From NCBI GenBank assembly GCA_027452245.1, contig DAIDGW010000105.1, positions 1 through 49,211 of the forward strand: a stretch of 49,211 nt of DNA, in the 5' to 3' direction. A program made the position numbers and the translations under genes. Below, one piece after another: positions 35,571 to 43,745 of the stretch; the stretch's first letter is position 1, and each line of letters opens with the position of its first letter. The notes below the pieces were generated by a model. It was not told the origin of the DNA. It saw only the letters and a program-made list of their open reading frames with translations, and searched no databases. Source of the stretch: Acidobacteriaceae bacterium (GTDB lineage Bacteria > Acidobacteriota > Terriglobia > Terriglobales > Acidobacteriaceae).

Positions 35571-37079
35571 TTAATTTTGTTCGAAATCTTTCACGAACTC
35601 CACCAGGCTCCGCAGTGCGATTCCTGACGGACCCTTTGCGATCCACGGCTTCTGTTCTTCCATCCACGCCGTCCCCGCGATATCGAGGTGGATCCAGGGA
35701 GTTTCCTCGGCAAATTCTTTCAGGAACATTGCCGCCGTGATCGCACCGCCCCAGCGTCCCCCGGTATTCATGATGTCGGCGATATTCGAGCGGATCTGCT
35801 CTTTGTACTCATCATCCAGCGGGAGCCGCCACATCTTCTCGCCCGCTTTCTCGTTGGCGCGCTGGAAACGTTCGTACATCTCGTCGCTGTTGGTAAAGAC
35901 TCCGGCATTCGCATAACCCAGCGCTACCACCACGGCTCCCGTCAGCGTTGCCGCGTCCACCAGGTGCGTTGCACCTAGCTGCTTGGCGTAATGCAATCCG
36001 TCCGCCAGCACCAGCCGTCCCTCCGCGTCGGTGTTGATCACCTCAATCGACTTCCCCGACATGGCAATCTGCACATCGCCCGGCTTCTGTGCTTTACCGG
36101 AGGGCATATTCTCCGTCGCGCAGACCATGCCGATAACCTTGATCTTCGGCTTCAGCAGCGCGATCGCGCGCATCACCCCGATCATGGTCGCTCCGCCCGC
36201 CATGTCGTATTTCATCTTTTCCATGCCATCGGCAGGCTTGATCGAGATGCCGCCGGTGTCGAACGTAATTCCTTTCCCGACCAGCCCCAGCACCGGCTTT
36301 TCCGGAGCTCCCGCCGGCTCATATTTCATAACGATCAGTGCTGCCGGCTCATCCGATCCCTGTGCCACGCTCCAGAACGCTCCCATCTTCATTTCTTTGA
36401 TCTTTTCCGGACCGAGCACTTCGCACTTCAGGCCGACTTCCGCGCACATCTTCTTGGCGCGCTCTCCCAAAATTGTCGGCGTCATCCGGTTGGAGGGTTC
36501 GTTGATCAGGTCGCGCGCAAAGTTCTGCGATTCACCCGTGATTTGTGCCTCGTGCGCCGCTTTCTCCAGAGCTGCTTTGTCGCCGCTGGCAACCACCGTG
36601 AGATCGTCGATCTTCTGGTCTTTGCGATCGCTGCGGTAATAATCCGGATCGAAATTTCCGACGTGCACGCCTTCCACGATCGCCCGCGCCGCTTCTTCTG
36701 CTGCCACACTCGACGGCGCTGCAAAGGCGAAGCTGCGAATTCCGCGCGACTTCAGAGTCCGTGCCGCCGCCCCCGCCAGCCGCCGCAAATCGTAGCTCTT
36801 GAACTTCCGGGCGTTGCCTCCAGAGAGCAGCAGGATCCGCTTTGCCTTTAATCCCGCCGGCTTGTGCAGAAGATTGGTCTCGAAGGGCTTGCCATTCAGT
36901 TCGCCGCTGCCAAGCAGTTCGGCCGCCGCTGCCTGCACGGCTGCATCGGAGCTGTCGACTTTCAGTTGTGGTTTGCTGTTGTTTTTGGCTTGTGCCGGTT
37001 CCGCGTAATCTAGAACCACGGCAACCAGCGCTTCGGTTTCAACATTCGCAGGAGAGGAAGTAGAGAGGGTAATTTTCAT
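35571..37079 (-). CDS. pepA: Leucyl aminopeptidase (M17, PepA)
   Basis: A 502-residue cytosol aminopeptidase. The M17 signature N-T-D-A-E-G-R-L is present. The lysine and aspartate metal ligands lie in 'VGKGITFDTGGISIKP', and the catalytic region in 'KMKYDMAGGATMIG'. It releases N-terminal residues from peptides using two metals and usually forms hexamers. It lies 86 bases downstream of map on the same strand, pairing two N-terminal processing enzymes, and ends in a clear terminator. Confidence 0.96.
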   Translation of the reverse strand: MKITLSTSSPANVETEALVAVVLDYAEPAQAKNNSKPQLKVDSSDAAVQAAAAELLGSGELNGKPFETNLLHKPAGLKAKRILLLSGGNARKFKSYDLRRLAGAAARTLKSRGIRSFAFAAPSSVAAEEAARAIVEGVHVGNFDPDYYRSDRKDQKIDDLTVVASGDKAALEKAAHEAQITGESQNFARDLINEPSNRMTPTILGERAKKMCAEVGLKCEVLGPEKIKEMKMGAFWSVAQGSDEPAALIVMKYEPAGAPEKPVLGLVGKGITFDTGGISIKPADGMEKMKYDMAGGATMIGVMRAIALLKPKIKVIGMVCATENMPSGKAQKPGDVQIAMSGKSIEVINTDAEGRLVLADGLHYAKQLGATHLVDAATLTGAVVVALGYANAGVFTNSDEMYERFQRANEKAGEKMWRLPLDDEYKEQIRSNIADIMNTGGRWGGAITAAMFLKEFAEETPWIHLDIAGTAWMEEQKPWIAKGPSGIALRSLVEFVKDFEQN

Positions 37080-37165
37080 AGTTGAATGTCAGTCAGGAAC
37101 CAACCTTTCAGTATGATCGGCAGATCGGGAAAAGTGCAAGCAGGCGCTTCCGGCCGCGACAGTCC

Positions 37166-37909
37166 TCACGCTGCCGTGAGCAGGATCGGTTCGCCTTTGG
37201 TAATGACCAGTGTTTGCTCGTAGTGCGCCGCGGGACGCCCATCCGCCGTCCGCACCGTCCATCCGTCCCCGGCGACTACCGACCGGCCCGAGCCGGACGC
37301 GATGATCGGTTCCACGGTAATTACCAGTCCTTCCCTCAGAACCTGGTTAGCCTCGGCATCGGGAAAATTGGGTACCCTGGGCGGTTCGTGAATCGTTCGC
37401 CCGATTCCGTGTCCGGTAAGCTCGCGAATCACCGAAAATCCGCTGCGCCGCACTTCCCGTTCAATCACCCGTCCAATCTCCCAAACGCGGAAACCCGCGC
37501 GAGCCACCAGCATCGCCTTCGCAAACGCACGTTCGGCGCATTGCATCAGCCGCCGCTTCTCGTCCGAGATCTCACCCACCGGAACGGTCACGGCAGCATC
37601 CGCCATGAATCCGTCTTTTTCCAGCGTGACGTCCAGTTTGAGCAGATCGCCCTCGCGCAATGGCCGCTTGCCCGGAATCCCGTGTACCGCTTCCTCGTTC
37701 ACGCTGATGCAGTTCGCACCCGGGAACTTGTATACCAGCGCCGGGGCCGATTGCGCTCCATGTTCCCGCATCACCCTCGCTCCCACTGCATCCAGCTCCG
37801 CTGTAGTCACTCCCGGGCGCACGTTTTCGCTCATTGCCGCAAGCACTTGCCGCACAATGACTCCAACCGCCCGCAAACCTTCCAGCTCTCTTGGATTGTC
37901 AATCGACAT
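37166..37909 (-). CDS. map: Methionine aminopeptidase, type I
   Basis: A 247-residue M24 peptidase that removes the initiator methionine. Metal ligands are visible in 'LLKLDVTLEKDGFMADAAVT' (two aspartates), 'LTGHGIGRTIHEPPRVPN' (histidine) and 'LVITVEPII' and 'HYEQTLVITKGEP' (glutamates). The length and lack of an N-terminal extension fit bacterial type Ia. It is located apart from the ribosomal-protein/secY cluster where map often resides. Confidence 0.95.
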   Translation of the reverse strand: MSIDNPRELEGLRAVGVIVRQVLAAMSENVRPGVTTAELDAVGARVMREHGAQSAPALVYKFPGANCISVNEEAVHGIPGKRPLREGDLLKLDVTLEKDGFMADAAVTVPVGEISDEKRRLMQCAERAFAKAMLVARAGFRVWEIGRVIEREVRRSGFSVIRELTGHGIGRTIHEPPRVPNFPDAEANQVLREGLVITVEPIIASGSGRSVVAGDGWTVRTADGRPAAHYEQTLVITKGEPILLTAA

Positions 37910-38054
37910 AACCTCTCCCGGTTCGTGCTGAGCCCGCCTCCCTATGGGGAGAGCCGCCTATACCTGTTCTCAACGCGGAACATGTGGGGACCGCCATCCC
38001 CAGCTCGGCGGTCCGGATTCATCACGTCGCTCGTTGCGGGCGACGAGACCGCGT

Positions 38055-38525
38055 CTACCCGCTCAGCGCGCTCGGAAACCTCGTCTGGAAATCGAGCAGC
38101 CCCACCCACTCCGGGGTGACCCTGATCCTCACCATCGCACTGATCATGCCCCGAAGCTGTCTCAGCCAGGCTTCCGCTTGTTTGGCATCAAAGTAACGCG
38201 CAGCGCAAGCTTCATATTCGGGGGCGATCCCTTCCACATTTTCAAGACGCGCACTGCCCCGAATCAGAAGCACTTTCTGTGGAAATTCGTTCTCATCAAT
38301 CGTCAACGAAACTTTAGGATTTTTCGCTAATGCCTTTAGCTTGGGCGCTTTCGGCGGACTCGCCATTACGATTTCTTTTCCGTTCCAGTGGAACCAGATC
38401 GGCACCACTCGCGGCGTTCCATCCGTCGCGATATAAGCCAGCCGGGCAGGAATTCTTGAATGCAGAAGTTCCTGCGACGCGGGATGCTGCAGCAGGTTCA
38501 GATCTCCTTGGGCAACGGCACGCAT
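38055..38525 (-). CDS. Pyridoxamine 5'-phosphate oxidase-fold protein
   Basis: A 156-residue single-domain split-barrel protein ('RIPARLAYIATDGTPRVVPIWFHWNGKEIVMAS' pattern, 'LTIDEN', 'VLIRGSARLENVEG'). The family binds FMN, F420 or haem; many members are annotated PPOX-class oxidoreductases without a known substrate. A Shine-Dalgarno (GGAGAG) precedes the ATG. It lies 58 bases beyond the end of the deiodinase-like selenoprotein gene on the same strand, so they may be co-transcribed, though no functional link is known. Confidence 0.85.
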   Translation of the reverse strand: MRAVAQGDLNLLQHPASQELLHSRIPARLAYIATDGTPRVVPIWFHWNGKEIVMASPPKAPKLKALAKNPKVSLTIDENEFPQKVLLIRGSARLENVEGIAPEYEACAARYFDAKQAEAWLRQLRGMISAMVRIRVTPEWVGLLDFQTRFPSALSG

Positions 38526-38583
38526 AGTCTCTCCTTTCCACGGCAGGAGAAATCATAGCTCGGAGAACCGCTTCCGCATAAGC

Positions 38584-39294
38584 CTAATGTTGTGGGAACG
38601 TCTTCTGCAGCGCAGCCTTCAGTTCGTCTGCTTTGAATCCGAAGGGCCCGGGCTTGCTTTTATACGTGATTCGTCCGTGGTCATCGATCACGTAGAGCCG
38701 GTCCGGCCATGCTGTGTACGTAGTTTCCGTGGAGTTTCCGAATTCATCCAGAACAGCCGGAATCTTGATTCCGAGTTTCCGTACACACGTTCCCGCCAGT
38801 GACGCCCGCTCATCTTCGGTACGCGGACTCGCGAATACGACCCGGTCCTTGAGGTTGCTCTCCATCTGCCAGACGTCGCTCGGATGCGCTTCCGTGATGT
38901 AGACCACCAGGAACGCAGCGCGGTTTCCATACTCTTCGTACAGCTTGTTGAGGGCGGGAACCTCCCGCCGGAAAGGAGGTCAGGTATAGCTGCCGAAAAT
39001 CAATACCACCGGCTGATGCAACGCAACCAGGCTGGACAGTTGCACCTTCCCGCTCTTGTCCAGCTTTGTCAGGGTGAAGTCGGGAGCGCGATCGCCAGTC
39101 TCCAATGAGCCTGCCCGCGCATGGGTCCACAGCGTCTCGAAAGGAAATACCAGAAATGCCACCGGCGCCGGAACCTTCATCATGAACCGCCCAAAAGCTT
39201 CCGGCGGGCGCTCCATGACCGTATATAAATACGTGCACCCGATAACCCACAGCACTAGAATTACCGCGATCGCACGCACCATAAGTGTTTTCAC
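38584..39294 (-). CDS. Deiodinase-like redoxin, selenoprotein with Sec at codon 105
   Basis: Reading through the in-frame TGA at 38980-38982 joins two fragments into 236 residues. A transmembrane helix (about 5-25) is followed by a thioredoxin-fold domain. The active site reads F-G-S-Y-T-U-P-P-F, which aligns with animal iodothyronine deiodinase (G-S-C-T-U-P-P-F), and 'VVYITEAHPSDVW' after it matches the deiodinase I-Y-I-E-E-A-H-x-S-D-G-W motif. A near-ideal bSECIS hairpin follows the UGA. GTG at 39294 has AAGGTGGAG upstream; GTG 39378 and ATG 39282 are alternatives. Bacterial members are not known to act on thyroid hormones; a membrane-anchored peroxidase or reductive dehalogenation-like role is inference. 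Taking the TGA as a stop would leave two useless halves, each lacking part of the fold. Confidence 0.93.
38953..38982 (-). promoter_or_regulatory. UGA-Sec codon and bacterial SECIS hairpin (deiodinase-like gene)
   Basis: Immediately after the UGA (38982-38980) the transcript forms a perfect 7-bp stem, GGCGGGA (38969-38963) with UCCCGCC (38959-38953), closing a GGU loop (38962-38960). The stem starts 11 bases and the loop G 18 bases after the UGA. From memory of the E. coli fdhF element, the upper stem there begins at about the same distance and the loop also contains GGU, the contact for SelB. It meets every requirement I know for a bSECIS. Confidence 0.88.
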
Positions 39295-39435
39295 AGAATT
39301 CTGCTCCACCTTATTGGGTCTGTTTTGAGCTATCTTCCCCAGAAAGAATTCCGCGATTATACGGCTCCGATCAGCCACAGCAATAATAAGAAAAGGCTAT
39401 CCACCGGGCGCGCTCACCCTCCCTAGAGCGATGAA

Positions 39436-39990
39436 CTACTTCTTCGTCTTCGAGACGCTGTAGGGAGAAGATGCAACCAGATACTTACCTTCGTCGCTGT
39501 TCACTTTGTCCAGATCAAATGAATAATCATCGCGTCCCGGAAACACGCGCTCCCGGAAGTAATACGTCTTACCTGCTTCGGCCGTGAAGTTGGCAAAGGC
39601 AAAGGCGCGTGACCGCTCCGAGATGCGCGATTGCCAGTTGATGCATAGATGGTGTTCGCCCGGCGTCACCGCAAAGGACAAATAGGAGTTTCCCTTGTTG
39701 GCGCCCACCCATGCTCCATCCACTCCCACCTTGGTTATGGCCGACTGCACATTCGTGAAACTGAATGGTGATCTTGTCCCTTCGCAGTCGATGCATTGCC
39801 CCAGATCTTCCACTACGAATACCATTCCTTTTCCGGGCACAGGCTGCGCGTTTGGCCGTTGCGGAGTATCGGTGTTCACCGAGAAATTCACACTCGGTGG
39901 TCCGCAAGCGGCTTGAATACTCTCTACTGCCGCCGGATCCTGTGCAAACGCCATCGCACTGAGAATCGCGATCATGACCGCAGTTTTCAT
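39436..39990 (-). CDS. Exported DUF2846-like protein
   Basis: A 184-residue protein with a signal peptide (M-K-T-A-V..., cleavage near A-F-A-Q, residue 17). The domain has 'GKGMVFVVEDLG', 'VGVDGAWVGANKGNSYLSFAVTPGEHHLCINWQ' and 'TAEAGKTYYFRERV', which resembles DUF2846, a small beta domain of unknown function. Three cysteines lie in the first half, two of them as C-I-D-C. The ATG at 39990 is chosen because GGAGGAA is 4-5 bases upstream; the open frame extends to 40038. Confidence 0.78.
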   Translation of the reverse strand: MKTAVMIAILSAMAFAQDPAAVESIQAACGPPSVNFSVNTDTPQRPNAQPVPGKGMVFVVEDLGQCIDCEGTRSPFSFTNVQSAITKVGVDGAWVGANKGNSYLSFAVTPGEHHLCINWQSRISERSRAFAFANFTAEAGKTYYFRERVFPGRDDYSFDLDKVNSDEGKYLVASSPYSVSKTKK

Positions 39991-40173
39991 CCATTCCTCC
40001 GCCCGAAGCTCTATCCGCATCGCGGCAGTGCCTCGCATGCGCCAAAAGATTCTTGCTTGAATTTCCGGCAGCTTAGAAGCCTAGCCCCTCGAAGCCCCCA
40101 GCCTCGAATTATCCTACCTGGCGAGCCGCGAAAAACAAGCTTCGATCCATTAAACTGTTGTGACCCGAAAACC

Positions 40174-43100
40174 ATGACCGCGAAACTGCGTATCGCAGCT
40201 CTATCCCTTCTCGCCGGAATTCTAATTGGCTTCAATCTGACCGCCGCCGCGCAGGCCGTATCGCCCAACCTTTTCAACGGGCTGAGTTGGCGACTAATCG
40301 GCCCCTTTCGCGCGGGACGGGCCGTCGCTGTCGCAGGAGTCCACGGCGATGCCAACACGTTTTATTTCGGAGGAGTCGATGGCGGTGTCTGGAAGACGAC
40401 CGACGCCGGCGTGGTCTGGAATCCGACCTTTAACGAACCGGTGGCTTCCATCGGTGCGCTGGCCGTCGCGCCATCCGACCCTAACGTGATCTACGCCGGC
40501 ACCGGCGAATCTGACATCCGCTCCGATTTAGCTTCCGGTGACGGAGTCTACAAATCCAGCGACGCCGGAAAGACCTGGCAGCACCTCGGGCTACATGACT
40601 CCCGCCAGATCAGCCGCATCGTCGTGGATCCCCATAACCCGAACATCGTCTATGTTGGCGTTCTTGGCCACGCCTATGGCCCCAATAACGAACGCGGTGT
40701 TTACAAGTCGACCGATGGCGGATTGCACTGGGCGAGAACTCTCGATCAGGGTCCTGACATCGGAGTCGCCGATCTCGCAATTGCCACCGCTTCGCCCAAC
40801 GTCCTGTTTGCCACCACATGGCACGCTCGCCGTCCACCATGGAGCACCTATGCGCCCATCGACGGTCCGGGCAGCGGCATCTACCGCTCGCAAGACAGCG
40901 GAGAAACCTGGTCCCGCCTCAGCGGCTCCGGCCTTCCTGATGGAGATTGGGGACGACCCGCGGTCGCCGTTTCTCCCGATGGCAAGCGCGTTTACGCCCT
41001 CATTGACGAGGGCCAGAAGTCCGGCCTCTATCGTTCCGACGACGGCGGTAACTCATGGATCCTCCAGAATTCCGATAAGCGGCTCACCAGCCGCGCCTGG
41101 TACTTCGGAAACATCACCATCGATCCGCAAAATCCCAACGTCTTTTATGTCCCCAATGTTGCGTTGTATCGCTCCGAGGACGGCGGCAAGACGATTTCCA
41201 TCGTTCGCGGCGCGCCCGGCGGTGATGACTACCACCAGATCTGGATCGATCCCCAAAATTCCGCCCGCATGGTCCTCGGCACCGATCAGGGAACAACCAT
41301 CAGCGTCGATTACGGCAAGACTTGGAGCTCCTGGTATAACCAGCCCACCGCCCAGCTCTACCACGTCATCACCGACAACCGATTTCCTTACGTCGTCTAT
41401 GGAACCCAGCAGGATAGCGGCAGCGCGGCCGTTCTCAGCCGCACCGATCACGGAGAAATCACTCCGCGCGACTGGTTCCCCGCTGGGGGCAGCGAAAGCG
41501 GATACATGGCGCCAGATCCCAAGAATCCCAGCATTGTCTACATCACCCAGACCTACGGCGGCGTCGCCCGCTTCGACCTTCGTACCTCGTTCAGCCAGGA
41601 CATCACTCCTTGGCCATTCCCCAGTTGGGGGTCTGAGATTTCGCAGCGCAAATACCGCGACCCGTGGACACCCGTACTTCTCTTTTCGCCCTTCGACAAA
41701 ACTACCCTCTATCTCGGTACGCAATACGTGATGCAGACCACCGACGGTGGCTTGCACTGGCAGACCATCAGCCCCGATCTCACCGGCGCTGAGCCCCCGC
41801 AGTCCAGGCCGCAAGACAGGCCCACGGTCGAGAACTCCGCTCAACTCGGCTATGGTGTCGTGTTCACCATCGCGCCCTCCGCGCTGGACGGCCACTTACT
41901 ATGGGCAGGCAGTGATACCGGACTGATTCATGTCACTCGCGATGGCGGAAAGACTTGGAAGAATGTCACCCCGCCGGGGCTCACGACCTGGAGCAAAATC
42001 TCTCTGATTGAGGCTTCCCACTTCAATCCCGCTGAGGCTTACGCTGCAGTCGATCGCCATCGCCTCGACGATCAGACTCCCTGCCTTTACCGCACCCGCG
42101 ACTACGGAGCGACGTGGCAGAAAATCACGGACGGCATTCCCGCTTCGTCATTCCTCCGCGCCGTTCGTGAAGATCCCGCACATCCCGGTCTGCTGTTCGC
42201 CGGAACCGAGTTCGGCATCTACGTTTCGTTCGACGATGGTGACCATTGGGAATCTCTGCAGTTGAATCTTCCCATCACCTCCGTACGAGATATGACCGTT
42301 CACGGCGATGATCTCGTCGTTGCCACACACGGCCGTTCTTTCTGGATCCTCGACGACATGACTCCCTTGCGCCAGGCGGCGGACGCTGCGAAGGCTCAGC
42401 ATGCCTGGTTGTACCGCCCCGCTACTGCCACGCGGGTGGATAACGATTCGTTTGCCGGAACTCCGCTGCCGCCCGAGGAACCGACCGCCGGCAACCCGCC
42501 CAACGGAGCGATCATCGATTACTTCCTGAAAACACCCGCCCAGCACGTGAAGCTGGAAATCGTCGACCCGCAACGTAAATTAACTCGCACATACTCATCC
42601 GACGAAAATCGCGCGGCAACGCATCCCAACGTTCCCATCGCCGAACGCTGGTTTCCCAAAGTGCAAGCTATCGTCACCTCAACGGGAATGCATCGCTTGG
42701 CGTGGGATCTCGGTTGGACCAGCGGCCAGGAATCCTCTGATGTCGGCGAGTACGGCAGTCCTCGCCCCCCGCGCGCTGTGCCCGGGACCTATGAGGTCCG
42801 CCTCACGGTTGACGGCAAAACCTGGACTCAGCCGCTCACAATCGTCATGGATCCACGCTCCACGGCCACACCCGCGCAGTTAGATCGGCAGTTAACCTTG
42901 GCCTTGCAGGTTTATGCCGAAGCTCAGCAAGCCCGCAAAACTATGGCGCAAATCAACTCCGTCCAGAAGCAGTTGTCAGACTTGGGACCGAAACTGGCAG
43001 GGAAACCCGATCTTCAGGCGATCACGAATAAGGCCACCGCGGAACTGACCCAACTCATGACTGGCAACGGAGCGAACTCCCACGCGATGGGCCTCGTGGC

Positions 43101-43320
43101 CGCCAGCACCGGGCTAGCTTCGGCCCTCCGCGTTGTCGAAAGTGGCGATCGTACCGTACCGGCGCAGGCGCTCGATGTTTATCACACCGCGAGCGCCGCC
43201 TTTAAAGCGGGTGACGAAAGCTGGGCGGTCTTCCAGAAGACTCGCCTGCAGGCTCTCAACCAGCAACTGGAAAGGGCAAATATTCCACGTGTTTCTCTCG
43301 AACAAGCGTCACAGAAGTAA
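40174..43320 (+). CDS. Large exported BNR/sortilin-like beta-propeller protein
   Basis: A 1048-residue exported protein: a signal peptide ends near residue 28 (A-A-A-Q-A), then many Asp-box/BNR motifs of the type S/T-x-D-x-G-x-T/S-W ('TTDAGVVWN', 'SSDAGKTWQ', 'SQDSGETWS', 'SDDGGNSWI', 'TRDGGKTWK', 'TRDYGATWQ'). These build a sortilin/VPS10-like or sialidase-like propeller of about 700 residues. A C-terminal region from about 740 has beta and helical parts. Such proteins are often labelled 'glycosyl hydrolase', but catalytic residues are not evident. The start ATG at 40174 begins the signal peptide; the longer open frame upstream (to 39796) overlaps the opposite-strand gene. Confidence 0.87.
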   Translation: MTAKLRIAALSLLAGILIGFNLTAAAQAVSPNLFNGLSWRLIGPFRAGRAVAVAGVHGDANTFYFGGVDGGVWKTTDAGVVWNPTFNEPVASIGALAVAPSDPNVIYAGTGESDIRSDLASGDGVYKSSDAGKTWQHLGLHDSRQISRIVVDPHNPNIVYVGVLGHAYGPNNERGVYKSTDGGLHWARTLDQGPDIGVADLAIATASPNVLFATTWHARRPPWSTYAPIDGPGSGIYRSQDSGETWSRLSGSGLPDGDWGRPAVAVSPDGKRVYALIDEGQKSGLYRSDDGGNSWILQNSDKRLTSRAWYFGNITIDPQNPNVFYVPNVALYRSEDGGKTISIVRGAPGGDDYHQIWIDPQNSARMVLGTDQGTTISVDYGKTWSSWYNQPTAQLYHVITDNRFPYVVYGTQQDSGSAAVLSRTDHGEITPRDWFPAGGSESGYMAPDPKNPSIVYITQTYGGVARFDLRTSFSQDITPWPFPSWGSEISQRKYRDPWTPVLLFSPFDKTTLYLGTQYVMQTTDGGLHWQTISPDLTGAEPPQSRPQDRPTVENSAQLGYGVVFTIAPSALDGHLLWAGSDTGLIHVTRDGGKTWKNVTPPGLTTWSKISLIEASHFNPAEAYAAVDRHRLDDQTPCLYRTRDYGATWQKITDGIPASSFLRAVREDPAHPGLLFAGTEFGIYVSFDDGDHWESLQLNLPITSVRDMTVHGDDLVVATHGRSFWILDDMTPLRQAADAAKAQHAWLYRPATATRVDNDSFAGTPLPPEEPTAGNPPNGAIIDYFLKTPAQHVKLEIVDPQRKLTRTYSSDENRAATHPNVPIAERWFPKVQAIVTSTGMHRLAWDLGWTSGQESSDVGEYGSPRPPRAVPGTYEVRLTVDGKTWTQPLTIVMDPRSTATPAQLDRQLTLALQVYAEAQQARKTMAQINSVQKQLSDLGPKLAGKPDLQAITNKATAELTQLMTGNGANSHAMGLVAASTGLASALRVVESGDRTVPAQALDVYHTASAAFKAGDESWAVFQKTRLQALNQQLERANIPRVSLEQASQK

Positions 43321-43745
43321 TGGCAGGGCTGGTAATAGCAAGAAGCGGGAATTTTGAAAGCTGCTCCTAAGCAGGGCCCGCGCTCGCACAGCGGTTCTCG
43401 GCTGTCTGGCGGTCTTTTGAGCAACTCCAAGTCTCTCTCTCGCCGAACTTTAGGACAGCGAAGTCATCGCGATTTTTCGACTTTTTTTCGACGAGAACGA
43501 GTGTGCTTATTCCATTTTTCTGAGAGCACTCGCGAATCGTAGAGGCATGTTCCGAGGAACAGAATCCTTGCTGTGGCACGTGACGAAAACTGTCTGAGAT
43601 ACGAATGGACATTTTCCGCATGCTCGAACGTTTTTTTCATTTCTTACAGGGCGAAACCGGCTTTGCTACGGACAAGGTCATCGCAATGGAGGTCCTTATA
43701 ATTTCGGGAGAATTTCGCGGGGAGATCACTAGTTGAGGTATTGAG
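43321..43745. other. Intergenic stretch, nothing recognised
   Basis: No coding sequence with family resemblance, no tRNA and no clear terminator is visible. There are A/T-rich runs (for example TTTTTTT around 43480-43490 and 43630) unlike the surrounding GC-rich genes, and short palindromes such as GTTCCGAGGAAC. It presumably carries the promoter of the following oxidoreductase gene, but I cannot assign -35/-10 elements with confidence. Confidence 0.5.

Noticed and set aside
38584..38907. A separate 107-codon gene starting at a GTG downstream of the deiodinase-like UGA
   Set aside because: It begins inside the conserved thioredoxin fold, has no start-site support, and is in the same frame as the upstream part with only the UGA between. 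It is the C-terminal portion of the selenoprotein.
43321..43745. A small gene or tRNA in the gap before the FAD oxidoreductase
   Set aside because: No cloverleaf, T-loop consensus or protein-like frame could be found on either strand.
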